Below are positions 49,915-58,394 of a stretch of DNA of 64,000 bases, piece by piece. Numbering within the stretch: position 1 is the stretch's first letter; every line of letters starts with the position of its first letter. This stretch comes from Pseudomonas oryzagri (GTDB lineage Bacteria; Pseudomonadota; Gammaproteobacteria; Pseudomonadales; Pseudomonadaceae). The position numbers were made by a program, and so were the translations under genes. The DNA is taken from positions 266,662 to 330,661 of the forward strand of contig NZ_JAJHPU010000017.1 in NCBI RefSeq assembly GCF_020831405.1. Reading direction: 5' to 3'. A model generated the notes under the pieces. That model did no database searches. It saw only the letters and a list, made by a program, of their open reading frames with translations, and had not been told where the DNA came from.

Positions 49915-50754
49915 ATGAGCGACGACCGATCGAGCCAGGGGCAGAAGTCCTGGCTGGAAAGAATCATCCAGACTTTTGCCCATGAGCCGAAGAACCGCGA
50001 GGAGCTGATCGAAGTCCTGCGCGACGCCCATGACAACAAGCTGCTCGACACCGAGGTGCTGTCCATCGTCGAGGGCGCCATCCAGGTCGCCGACCTGCAG
50101 GTGCGCGACATCATGATCCCGCGCTCGCAGATCATCAGCATCAAGGCCTGCCAGAACCCGCAGGAATTCCTCCCGGCGGTGATCGAGGCCGCCCACTCGC
50201 GCTACCCGGTGATCGGCGAGAACCTCGACGAGGTGCTCGGCATCCTGCTGGCCAAGGACCTGCTGCCGCTGCTGCTGGACGGCAACCAGGACAGCTACGA
50301 CCTGCACAAGCTGCTGCGCCCGGCCACCTACGTGCCCGAATCCAAGCGCCTCAACGTGCTGCTGCGCGAATTCCGCAGCACCCACAACCACATGGCCATC
50401 GTCATCGACGAGTACGGCGGCGTGGCGGGCCTCGTCACCATCGAGGACGTGCTCGAGCAGATCGTCGGCGACATCGAGGACGAGCACGACGTCGAGGAGG
50501 ACAGCTTCATCAAGGCGCTGCCCAGCGGCGATTTCATCGTCAAGGCGCTAACCCCGGTGGAGGAATTCAACGAATTCTTCGAGGCCGGCTTCTCCGAGGA
50601 AGAGTTCGACACCATCGGCGGCGTGCTGATGAGCGCCTTCGGCCACCTGCCCAAGCGCAACGAGACCATCGAGCTGGGCGACTTCCGTTTCCGCGTGCTC
50701 AACGCCGACAGCCGGCGCATGCACCTGCTGCGCCTGACCCCGCTGGCGCGCTGA
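49915..50754 (+). CDS. corC: CBS-domain protein CorC/YbeX
   Basis: 279 residues: two CBS domains (about 65-190; VRDIMIPRSQIISIK and VIDEYGGVAGLVTIEDVLEQ) and a C-terminal CorC_HlyC domain (about 205-279, FDTIGGVLMSAFGHLPKRNE). Linked to magnesium efflux with CorA and, in E. coli, to ribosome function through the ybeZYX operon. TAAGGA precedes the ATG. Confidence 0.94.
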   Translation: MSDDRSSQGQKSWLERIIQTFAHEPKNREELIEVLRDAHDNKLLDTEVLSIVEGAIQVADLQVRDIMIPRSQIISIKACQNPQEFLPAVIEAAHSRYPVIGENLDEVLGILLAKDLLPLLLDGNQDSYDLHKLLRPATYVPESKRLNVLLREFRSTHNHMAIVIDEYGGVAGLVTIEDVLEQIVGDIEDEHDVEEDSFIKALPSGDFIVKALTPVEEFNEFFEAGFSEEEFDTIGGVLMSAFGHLPKRNETIELGDFRFRVLNADSRRMHLLRLTPLAR

Positions 50755-50762
50755 GGCCGCCG

Positions 50763-50801
50763 CTGCGCAGGGGGCTCGCGCCGCGATCTCCCCCTGCGCA
50801 G
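50763..50801. repeat. perfect 12-bp inverted repeat, corC-lnt gap
   Basis: CTGCGCAGGGGG (50763-50774) and CCCCCTGCGCAG (50790-50801) form a perfect stem with a 15-base loop, starting eight bases after corC. There is no T-run. It could attenuate or insulate lnt from the ybe genes. Confidence 0.6.
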
Positions 50802-50806
50802 CACCC

Positions 50807-50840
50807 TGGTGGAAAGGTCTGCGGCCGTTTCCCACCCTAC
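50807..50840. repeat. REP-like single unit, corC-lnt gap
   Basis: GGTGGAAA (50808-50815) and TTTCCCACCCTAC (50828-50840) form a palindrome with the same CCCTAC end and layout as the GTGGACAA units at 5.7 kb and in pqqH, but with GAAA in place of ACAA. It looks like a diverged member of the family. Confidence 0.55.
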
Positions 50841-50896
50841 CCGCCCGTGCGTCGCTCCGCTAAGCTGCCCGCGCCTGCACTCGCCAAGGAATCTCC

Positions 50897-52432
50897 ATGC
50901 GCTGGATCTCCCGTCCCGGCTGGCCCGGTCACCTGCTGGCCCTGGCCGCCGGCGCCCTCACTCCGCTGGCCCTCGCTCCCTACGATCTGTGGCCGCTCGG
51001 CCTGCTGACGCTGGCGCTGGCCTACCTCGGCCTGCGCCAGGTCGACGGCCGCGCCGCCTGGTGGCGCGGCTGGTGGTACGGTTTCGGCGCCTTCGCCGCC
51101 GGTACCAGCTGGGTGTACGTCAGCATCCACGACTACGGCGCCGCCTCGCCGGCGCTGGCCGGCCTGCTGACCCTGCTGTTCTGCGCCGGTCTCGCGCTGT
51201 TCTTCGCCCTGCCGGCCTGGGTCTGGAGCCGCTGGCTGCGCCGCGAGCGCGCACCGCTGGCCGACGCGCTGGCCTTCGCCGCCCTGTGGCTGGCCCAGGA
51301 GGCCCTGCGCGGCTGGCTGTTCACCGGTTTCCCCTGGCTCTACGTCGGCTACAGCCAGCTGGACGGACCGCTCGCCGGCCTGGCGCCACTCGGCGGCGTC
51401 TGGCTGCTGTCGTTCGCCATGGCGCTCTCCGCCGCGCTGCTGGTCAACCTGCCGGCCCTGCTGGGGCGCGGCCGTGCCCTGCTCGGCGCCGGCCTGCTGC
51501 TCGCCGGCCTGTGGGGCGGCGGCCTGTGGTTCAAGGACCACGCCTGGACCCAGCCTGCCGGCGCGCCCCTCAAGATCGCCGCCATGCAGGGCAACGTCGA
51601 GCAGAACATGAAGTGGGACCCCGAGCAGCTCAACGCCCAGCTCGCCCTGTACCGCGACATGACCCTCGCCGAGGCGCCGGCCGACCTCTACGTCTGGCCG
51701 GAGACCGCGGTGCCGGTGCTCAAGGAGTACGCCGAAGGCTATCTGTCGGTGATGGGCCGCGTCGCCAGCGAGCGCAACGCCGCGCTGATCACCGGCATCC
51801 CCCTGCGCCAACCCGACGCCAGCGGTCGGCCGCGCTACTACAACGCCCTGCTGGCCATCGGCCAGGGCGGCGGCACCTACCTGAAGCAGAAGCTGGTGCC
51901 GTTCGGCGAATACGTGCCCCTGCAGGACGTGCTGCGCGGGCTGATCGCCTTCTTCGACCTGCCGATGTCCGACTTCGCCCGCGGCCCCGCCGAGCAGGCG
52001 CTGCCGACCGCGCGCGGCTACCGCATCGCCCCCTACATCTGCTACGAGGTGGTCTATCCGGAGTTCGCCGCCAGTCTCGCCGCGCGCAGCGAGCTGCTGC
52101 TGACGGTGAGCAACGACGCCTGGTTCGGCACCTCGATCGGCCCGCTGCAGCACCTGCAGATGGCGCAGATGCGCGCCTTGGAGAGCGGCCGCTGGATGAT
52201 CCGCGCCACCAACAACGGCGTCACCGCGCTGATCGACCCGTTCGGCCGCGTGCAGACCGAGGTGCCGCAGTTCCAGCGCGCCGTACTGCGTGGCGAGGTG
52301 GTGCCCATGCAGGGCCTGACGCCCTACCTGCAGTGGCGCGCCTGGCCGCTGGCCGGCGTCTGCGCCCTGCTGCTCGGTTGGACCGCGCTCACCGCCCGGC
52401 GCCAGCGCCGGCTGTTCGCCGCGCTGGGCTGA
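50897..52432 (+). CDS. lnt: apolipoprotein N-acyltransferase
   Basis: 511-residue inner-membrane enzyme that N-acylates the lipoprotein cysteine. About six N-terminal helices (to about 215) precede a nitrilase-like periplasmic domain with Glu269 (VWPETAVP), Lys330 (TYLKQKLVPFGEY) and Cys382 (PYICYEVVYPE). A final helix lies near 488-500. AAGGA precedes the ATG. Last gene of the miaB/ybe/lnt region, after a hairpin and a repeat. Confidence 0.96.
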   Translation: MRWISRPGWPGHLLALAAGALTPLALAPYDLWPLGLLTLALAYLGLRQVDGRAAWWRGWWYGFGAFAAGTSWVYVSIHDYGAASPALAGLLTLLFCAGLALFFALPAWVWSRWLRRERAPLADALAFAALWLAQEALRGWLFTGFPWLYVGYSQLDGPLAGLAPLGGVWLLSFAMALSAALLVNLPALLGRGRALLGAGLLLAGLWGGGLWFKDHAWTQPAGAPLKIAAMQGNVEQNMKWDPEQLNAQLALYRDMTLAEAPADLYVWPETAVPVLKEYAEGYLSVMGRVASERNAALITGIPLRQPDASGRPRYYNALLAIGQGGGTYLKQKLVPFGEYVPLQDVLRGLIAFFDLPMSDFARGPAEQALPTARGYRIAPYICYEVVYPEFAASLAARSELLLTVSNDAWFGTSIGPLQHLQMAQMRALESGRWMIRATNNGVTALIDPFGRVQTEVPQFQRAVLRGEVVPMQGLTPYLQWRAWPLAGVCALLLGWTALTARRQRRLFAALG

Positions 52433-52559
52433 GCCGCCACCGCGGCAGGGGCCGAGCCATCGGCGCCCTTGCCGCGGCGCAGAAGGGCCGCGCGCTGCCG
52501 CCCACGAGCCGGCAGACGGCCCGTGCTAAGGTTGCCGCGTGTTCCCTTTGGAGTCGCCC

Positions 52560-53321
52560 ATGCCCCTGCCCGCCCTCTCCGGCCCCGGCTACCTGGCCGC
52601 CGGCCTGCGCCTGATCCTCAGTCCCGGTCTGCGCCGCTTCGTGCTGCTGCCGCTGACCGTCAACCTGCTGCTGTTCGCGACCCTGCTGACCCTGGCCTTC
52701 CAGCAGTTCGGCTTCTGGGTCGACGCCCTGATGCCTACCCTGCCCGACTGGCTGGCCTTCCTCGAATACCTGCTGTGGCCGCTGTTCGTGGTGCTGGTGC
52801 TGCTGATCCTGTTCTTCAGCTTCACCCTGCTGGGCAATCTGATCGCCGCGCCCTTCAACGGCTTCCTCGCCGAAAAGGTCGAGACGGTGGTGCGCGGCCG
52901 CGACCTCGCGCCGCCGTTCAGCTGGGGCGAGCTGCTGGCGATGCTGCCGCGCACCCTGGGCCGCGAACTGCGCAAGCTAGGCTACTTCCTGCCGCGCGCC
53001 CTGGGCCTCTTGCTGCTGTCGCTGATTCCCGGCCTGAACCTCATCGCCGCGCCGCTGTGGCTGCTGTTCGGCGTGTGGATGATGGCGGTGCAGTACATCG
53101 ACTATCCGGCCGACAACCACAAGATGAGCTGGCAGACCATGCTCGCCTGGCTGCGCGAGAAGCGCTGGCAAAGCCTGGGCTTCGGCGCCGCCACCTACGC
53201 CGCGCTGCTGGTGCCGGGGCTGAATATCCTGTTGATGCCGGCGGCGGTGGCCGGGGCGACGGTGTTCTGGGTGCGCGAGGAGGGACTGAATCGTCTTGAT
53301 CCCATCACCCCAAGGCCTTAG
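52560..53321 (+). CDS. cysZ: sulfate transporter CysZ
   Basis: 253-residue EI24/CysZ family inner-membrane protein for sulfate uptake. Long hydrophobic helices and the loops [17 protein letters not shown] and [14 protein letters not shown] are the family marks. The ATG at 52560 follows TTGGAG; a GTG at 52539 is less likely. A hairpin terminator with a T-run follows at 53373. Confidence 0.92.
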   Translation: MPLPALSGPGYLAAGLRLILSPGLRRFVLLPLTVNLLLFATLLTLAFQQFGFWVDALMPTLPDWLAFLEYLLWPLFVVLVLLILFFSFTLLGNLIAAPFNGFLAEKVETVVRGRDLAPPFSWGELLAMLPRTLGRELRKLGYFLPRALGLLLLSLIPGLNLIAAPLWLLFGVWMMAVQYIDYPADNHKMSWQTMLAWLREKRWQSLGFGAATYAALLVPGLNILLMPAAVAGATVFWVREEGLNRLDPITPRP

Positions 53322-53825
53322 TCGTGCCTGTAAAACGTCATCGCGCAGACACGATCTTTCATTGTTGCACCGCCGGCCTCTGCGTGAGGCCGGGGCTTTT
53401 CGCATGAGCGCCGCACATCAAAAATTACCGCGTGCGATTGGCCAATGAAAAACGCGGCACTCGCAACAACTTTGCAGACTCGAATAGAGCCCGGCCACGG
53501 CCTATCAATATCGCAAAATGATTCTACGCGCCCCGGAAAGCCGCGCCCCGCCTTCCTATAGTTACTCTCACGCCAGAATTCCCTTCCGAATATCCCCGCA
53601 CTTCCAAGCACTCTCCTGATCAAGCCCGCTCATCCCCAGCCCCTCGTTCACTGCAGGTGTCATGCGACTTATTGAAATCATTACGTATCAACCCGCTGGC
53701 TTTATTTCGATAAACCCTTGAACAACTGCTTTCGATTAGCCAACCCGCGAAAGGAGGTGCTGCAAGTACAAAGTTACCGACGTCCATTAACCCCCATACG
53801 ACTGCAACATGAATAGGGGAATGCC
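53322..53825. other. 504-bp AT-richer intergenic region
   Basis: After the cysZ terminator (53373-53400) the sequence is clearly less GC-rich than its surroundings, with patches such as ATCAAAAATTACC and AATATCGCAAAATG. A TATAGT element lies near 53560. An AAAGGAGG run (53749-53756) has no start codon behind it. No gene is seen. The low GC and the poorly matching neighbour downstream suggest this stretch was acquired or holds a long control region. Confidence 0.5.
53373..53400 (+). terminator. rho-independent terminator of cysZ
   Basis: Stem CCGGCCTC / GAGGCCGG with loop TGCGT, followed by GGCTTTT, 50 bases after the cysZ stop. Confidence 0.78.
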
Positions 53826-54944
53826 ATGAACAACCATCTTCAGCGCCTGCGCCATCTCGGCGCCGGCGCGAGCCTCGCACTACTGGCGCTGCTCATCGGG
53901 CTCGCCCCCGCCAGCCATGCCGACTCTCTGTATATTGGCGATCAAACCGACAACACGGTGAAGCGCTTCGATGCCGACAGCGGCGAATACCTCGGCGAAT
54001 TCGTCAAGAAGGGAAATAGCCCGATAAAGGGCCCGCGCGGCCTTATCTTCACCCCGGCCGGCGACCTGCTGGTTTCCAACCAGAATGTCGGCACCGGCAA
54101 GGCGGGGACACTGTTGCTATTCGACGGCACGACTGGCGACTTCTCGGAGGCGCTCGTTCGCCACAATGACGAGGACGCCCCCTTCGCACCCGACGGGATC
54201 GTCCTGGTCGACGGCACTCTGTTCGTCGCCGACCAGGCAAGTGACGGCAAGGACACCCCTCCCGGTCGGCTGTGGGCCTATAGCGCGGACGGCGTGCTGC
54301 AAAGCGACCTCACCCCCGATCCGGTCAGCGAGTTTCCCGGAGACGGCTCCGCGAACGAGTTCCATCCCCGCGGTGTGGTGCTCGGCCCCGACGGCCTTCT
54401 GTATGTTTCGGTTGTCGACGACCTCAACCCGAGAAGCGCCGACTTCAACCCTCTCCCCGGCTGGATCCTGCGCTTCGACCCCGTCGACAAACGCTTCGTC
54501 GACGTCTTCGCCAGCCATACCGACAGCGGCTGCGCCGCCGCCCTGCACCGGCCGGATGGCCTGACATTCGGCCCGGACGGACGGCTATACGTCACTGCCT
54601 TTCGCGCCGATGCCGAAGATAACGACAAGATCCTGATATTCGATGCCAGTGGGGCCTGCGTGGACCAGATCGATCTCGACCAGGTCGGGCAGCCCCGCGC
54701 GGTCGCGCAGGCCCTGCTGTTCGGGCCGACCAACCAGGCGGGAGAAAACCTGTTCGTCCCGATCAGCGGCGACGGTCCGGATACCGGTGCGATACGCCGC
54801 TACAACACCCGCACCAAGGCGTTCAGTACGCTGGTCGCTCCGGCGGAACAGGGCGGAGCCTTGGGAAGTGGCTGGTATCTGACCTTCGGGCAGACCGCCC
54901 CGGATACCTTGGAGTACGTCGAAGAGGAAGCGGCCGCCCCCTGA
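53826..54944 (+). CDS. secreted NHL/SMP-30-like beta-propeller
   Basis: 372 residues with a signal peptide (basic start, hydrophobic 12-28, cleavage near ASHA-DS). The mature protein is a run of about six propeller blades: DSLYIGDQTDNTVKRFDADS, GPRGLIFTPAGDLLVSNQN, PDGIVLVDGTLFVADQ, RGVVLGPDGLLYVSVVDD, PDGLTFGPDGRLYVTAFRAD. Such propellers act as lactonases, strictosidine-synthase-like enzymes or binding proteins; no catalytic set is certain. Preceded by AGGGGAA. Base composition is less GC-biased than its neighbours, and it stands alone, so transfer is plausible. Confidence 0.85.
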   Translation: MNNHLQRLRHLGAGASLALLALLIGLAPASHADSLYIGDQTDNTVKRFDADSGEYLGEFVKKGNSPIKGPRGLIFTPAGDLLVSNQNVGTGKAGTLLLFDGTTGDFSEALVRHNDEDAPFAPDGIVLVDGTLFVADQASDGKDTPPGRLWAYSADGVLQSDLTPDPVSEFPGDGSANEFHPRGVVLGPDGLLYVSVVDDLNPRSADFNPLPGWILRFDPVDKRFVDVFASHTDSGCAAALHRPDGLTFGPDGRLYVTAFRADAEDNDKILIFDASGACVDQIDLDQVGQPRAVAQALLFGPTNQAGENLFVPISGDGPDTGAIRRYNTRTKAFSTLVAPAEQGGALGSGWYLTFGQTAPDTLEYVEEEAAAP

Positions 54945-54988
54945 GCGGCGGCCAGCCAGGTGGGAGCGGCGCGCAGCGCCGCCCCGTC

Positions 54989-55483
54989 CTACGCCGCCAC
55001 CGAACCCAGCGCCTTCTCGATGGCCTGGACCAGATGCGGATCTTCCGGGGGAATGCGCGGGGAGAAGCGTTCGAGTACCCGGCCATCGGGGCCGACCAGG
55101 AACTTCTCGAAGTTCCAGCTGATGTCGCCGGGGAACTCCGCGCCCTCGCCGGCGAGCAGCAGGTAGAGGGGATGACGGTCGTGGCCGTTGACCTCGACCT
55201 TGCCGCTCAGCGGGAAGCTGACCCCGTAGTTGAGCGTGCAGAACTCGCGGATCTGCGTCTCGTTGCCCGGCTCCTGCCCGGCGAACTGGTTGCACGGCAG
55301 GCCGAGCACGCTGAAGCCGCGGTCGCGGTATTGCTGATGGAGGTGTTCGAGGCCGGCGTATTGCGGGGTCAGGCCGCACTTGGAGGCGACATTCACCACC
55401 AGCACCACCTTGCCCTTGAACGGCGCCAGCGGCAAATCCCCGCCATCCAGGGCTTTGAGGGTCAGGTCGTGAAATACGCTCAT
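54989..55483 (-). CDS. glutathione peroxidase, Cys type
   Basis: 164-residue thioredoxin-fold peroxidase. Peroxidatic Cys36 lies in NVASKCGLTPQY, with Gln70 in LPCNQFAGQEPG and the Trp of SWNFEKF completing the active site. Cys91 of FCTLNYG may be a resolving residue. Related to BtuE. It reduces hydroperoxides, using thioredoxin or glutathione. Soluble, no signal peptide. Confidence 0.93.
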   Translation of the reverse strand: MSVFHDLTLKALDGGDLPLAPFKGKVVLVVNVASKCGLTPQYAGLEHLHQQYRDRGFSVLGLPCNQFAGQEPGNETQIREFCTLNYGVSFPLSGKVEVNGHDRHPLYLLLAGEGAEFPGDISWNFEKFLVGPDGRVLERFSPRIPPEDPHLVQAIEKALGSVAA

Positions 55484-55598
55484 CGCATCGCTCCAGGCTG
55501 ATCAGGGCTCATTAAAAAAGGCGCCATCGCGATCCGCAACAGCGCCCTGGCGTGTGTGTCCAGCTTAGCAGCAGATACCCCGCTGCAAGCCCGGCGAC

Positions 55599-56084
55599 TC
55601 AGTGGTGGTGACCGCCTTCGCCGTGAATGTGACCGTGTGCGATTTCTTCGGCGTTGGCTTCGCGCACGTTGACCACCTTGACCTTGAAGTTCAGGCGCTG
55701 GCCGGCCAGCGGGTGGTTGCCGTCGACGGTGACGTCGTCGCCGTCGATGTCGCGGATGGTGACCACCTGCATGCCGCCGTCCGGAGCGGAGGCGTGGAAC
55801 TGCATGCCGACTTCCAGCTGGTCGACGCCTTCGAACATGGCGCGGTTCAGCACGGCCACCAGCTCGACGCTGTAGTCGCCGTAGGCGTCTTCCGGCTCGA
55901 TGGTCACTTCCAGCTCGTCACCGGCCTGCTTGCCTTCGAGGGCACGCTCCAGGCCAACGATGATGTTGCGGGCGCCATGCAGGTAGACCAGCGGGGCACC
56001 GCCAACGGAGCTGTCGATGACCTCACCGTTTTCGTTGGTCAGGGTGTAGTCGATGGATACCGCCTTGTTGGCCGCGATCTGCAT
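55599..56084 (-). CDS. slyD: FKBP-type prolyl isomerase SlyD
   Basis: 161 residues. The FKBP half (1-67 and 130-150) begins VSIDYTLTNENGEVIDSS and has PLVYLHGARNIIVGLERAL; the IF chaperone insert (about 70-125) follows EPEDAYGDYS. The C-terminus is His-rich (HGHIHGEGGHHH), as in SlyD, and binds nickel or other metals. It speeds proline isomerisation and chaperones folding. Confidence 0.94.
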   Translation of the reverse strand: MQIAANKAVSIDYTLTNENGEVIDSSVGGAPLVYLHGARNIIVGLERALEGKQAGDELEVTIEPEDAYGDYSVELVAVLNRAMFEGVDQLEVGMQFHASAPDGGMQVVTIRDIDGDDVTVDGNHPLAGQRLNFKVKVVNVREANAEEIAHGHIHGEGGHHH

Positions 56085-56267
56085 GGGAGAAACCTTTGCG
56101 AATGGAGTATGAGTAGTGATTCTACGTCGCCACCCCGCCGAAAGCGACCCGCCGCGGGTCAGATGGCCGGGTCTGCCTATGCCGAGGTCGCGGCTGAGCT
56201 ATCATCCGCCGCGCCGCCGGCGCGCCAACAGCGCCCGCCCCCTGCCCTGTCCTGGTGGAAACCGACC

Positions 56268-57158
56268 ATGCTGCGATCCCTGCCCGCGCCGCTGCGCGGC
56301 CTCGTCTGCGCCCTGCTGCTGGTGCTCAACACCCTGGTGTGGTGCTGGCCATTGTTCGCCCTGGCGCTGCTCAAGCTGTTGCCGTTCCAGGCCAGCCAGG
56401 CGTTCAGCCGGCGCCTGATGGGCCGCATCGCCGAATGCTGGGCGGACGGCAACAAGGCATGGATGGACCTGTTCGGCGATATCCACTGGCAGGTCGAGGG
56501 TCTGGATACGCTGCGCAGTCGCGGCTCCTGCCTGGTGATCAGCAACCACCAGAGCTGGGTCGACATCTTCGTCCTGCAGTACCACCTCAACCGCCGCCTG
56601 CCGCTGCTGCGCTTCTTCCTCAAGCAGGAGCTGATCTGGATTCCGGTGTTCGGCCTGTGCTGCTGGGCGCTCGACTTTCCGTTCATGAAGCGCCATTCCA
56701 GGGCCTACCTGGCGCGGCATCCCGAGCAGCGCGGCAACGACCTGGCCACCGCCCGTCGGGCCTGCGCCCGTCTGCGCGGCATCCCGGTGGCGCTGTTCAA
56801 CTTCCTCGAGGGCACCCGCTTCACCGAAGCCAAGCACGCCGACCAGCAGTCGCCCTACCGCCACCTGCTCAAGCCGCGCGCCGGCGGCATCGCCCTGGCC
56901 ATCGGCGCCATGGGCGAGCAGTTCGCCACGCTGGTCGACGCGACCATCCACTATCCGGACGGCCGCCCGCGCTTTCGCGACCTGTTGTGCGGCAACCTGC
57001 GGCAAGTAGCGGTGAGCTTCGCCGAACGGCCGATCCCCGGCGAATTCCTCGGCCGCAGCTACGACCAGGACGAGGCCTTCCGCCTGCAATTCCAGCAGTG
57101 GGTGAACCACCTGTGGGCGGAGAAGGATGCCCGGCTCGAACGGATGAGCCGGGCCTGA
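56268..57158 (+). CDS. lysophospholipid acyltransferase, YihG-like
   Basis: 296-residue membrane acyltransferase. The first helix (about 10-38) is followed by motif I NHQSWVD (His94, Asp99), motif II/III around FLEGTRFTEAKHA and RHLLKPRAGGIAL. It matches the YihG/PlsC-like subfamily that acylates lysophosphatidic acid. ATG at 56268; the longer in-frame version upstream runs antisense through slyD and is rejected. Confidence 0.9.
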   Translation: MLRSLPAPLRGLVCALLLVLNTLVWCWPLFALALLKLLPFQASQAFSRRLMGRIAECWADGNKAWMDLFGDIHWQVEGLDTLRSRGSCLVISNHQSWVDIFVLQYHLNRRLPLLRFFLKQELIWIPVFGLCCWALDFPFMKRHSRAYLARHPEQRGNDLATARRACARLRGIPVALFNFLEGTRFTEAKHADQQSPYRHLLKPRAGGIALAIGAMGEQFATLVDATIHYPDGRPRFRDLLCGNLRQVAVSFAERPIPGEFLGRSYDQDEAFRLQFQQWVNHLWAEKDARLERMSRA

Positions 57159-57197
57159 GCGCCGCGCGCGGAGCTGGCCGTGCGCGGCGGGCCGGGC

Positions 57198-58253
57198 TCA
57201 GCGCACGACCTGGGCCCAGGAAGCATCCACCGCGTTCTTCTGCTTGGCGGTCAGCGCCTCCAGGTAGTAGAAGCTGCGCCGCTGGTCGCCGGTGACCACC
57301 AGCTCCAGGCGTTCGCTGGCCAGCTTGGTCATCGCCGGCGAGTCGATGCGGGTGACCGGGTAGAACAGGGTATCGCGGGAGTTGCGAGTGTTGGCCTCGG
57401 CGCTGGCCAGGTAGTCGATGAAGCGGTAGGCCGCGTCGACGTGCTCGGCGTTGCGGGGGATGGCCATGGTGTCGATGAACATCAGCGCGCCTTCGCGCGG
57501 GGTGACGAAGCGCAGCGGCGCGCCGCTGTCGGCCGCCTTGAGGACGTGGCCGCTCCAGGCCATGGCCATGCACAGCTTGCCGTTGGCCAACTGGTCGATG
57601 TAGGAGCTGTTGCCGAAGCTGGTGGACTTGCCGCGCAGCGCCGCCAGGTCGGCCCCGGCCTGCTGGATCTGCCGCGGGCCGCTGCGGCCGAGCGCCCGGC
57701 CCTTGTAGTTGAGCAGCAGCGACACCGCCTCCTCGCGCGCATCGAGCAGACCGATGCCGCACTGGGCCAGGCGGTCGCTGTTCTGCGTATCGAACAGCAG
57801 GCCCCAGCTGTCCTCGGGCTGGGTGCCGAGGGTGTCGACCACCTTGGAGACGTTCAGCGCCAGGCCGACGGTGCCCCACAGGTAGGGCACGGCGTAGCGG
57901 GTCTGGCCCTCGAAGCTGCTGAGCATGGCCAGCAGATCGGGGTCGACCTGCTTGAGATTGTCCAGCTTGGCGGGATTCAGCGGCTGCAGGCGTTGCGAAT
58001 CGATCAGCGCCGGCAGATGGAAGTGGGCCGGGAACACCACGTCGTAACGGATGCCGAAGCCGACGTCGCGCAGCACGTCCTCGGCCTTGGTATAGGTGGT
58101 GTACTCCACCTTGATGCCGCTCTGCTTCTCGAACGCCTCGATCACCCCGGGCGACAGGCGACCCTCCCAGCCATACACCCGCACCACTTCGGCAGCCTGT
58201 GCCAGGGTCGCGCCCAGCCCGAGACCGAGCGCCAACGCCATACGCTTCAACAT
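57198..58253 (-). CDS. polyamine-type ABC substrate-binding protein
   Basis: 351-residue periplasmic binding protein of the PotD/PotF/SpuD family. Signal peptide MLKRMALALGLGLGATLAQA, then VVRVYGWEGRLSPGVIEAFE, YDVVFPAHFHLPALI and YAVPYLWGTVGLALN. The ATG at 58253 has AGGAG seven bases upstream; in-frame ATGs at 58256 and 58268 exist. No permease or ATPase gene is adjacent, so it is an orphan. It could feed a transporter elsewhere or sense polyamines for the kinase gene upstream. Ligand unknown. Confidence 0.88.
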   Translation of the reverse strand: MLKRMALALGLGLGATLAQAAEVVRVYGWEGRLSPGVIEAFEKQSGIKVEYTTYTKAEDVLRDVGFGIRYDVVFPAHFHLPALIDSQRLQPLNPAKLDNLKQVDPDLLAMLSSFEGQTRYAVPYLWGTVGLALNVSKVVDTLGTQPEDSWGLLFDTQNSDRLAQCGIGLLDAREEAVSLLLNYKGRALGRSGPRQIQQAGADLAALRGKSTSFGNSSYIDQLANGKLCMAMAWSGHVLKAADSGAPLRFVTPREGALMFIDTMAIPRNAEHVDAAYRFIDYLASAEANTRNSRDTLFYPVTRIDSPAMTKLASERLELVVTGDQRRSFYYLEALTAKQKNAVDASWAQVVR

Positions 58254-58394
58254 CATCCTGCTCCTCATTGTTCTTGTCGGAGCGAGGTGGATCCATGGGG
58301 TCGGTCCATGACCGCGACCTCGCGCGCAGGATTTAACCGAGCCCTACTACTTTTGTCGCATACGCGCGCTCGATTGGTGACGGACGTCACACTT

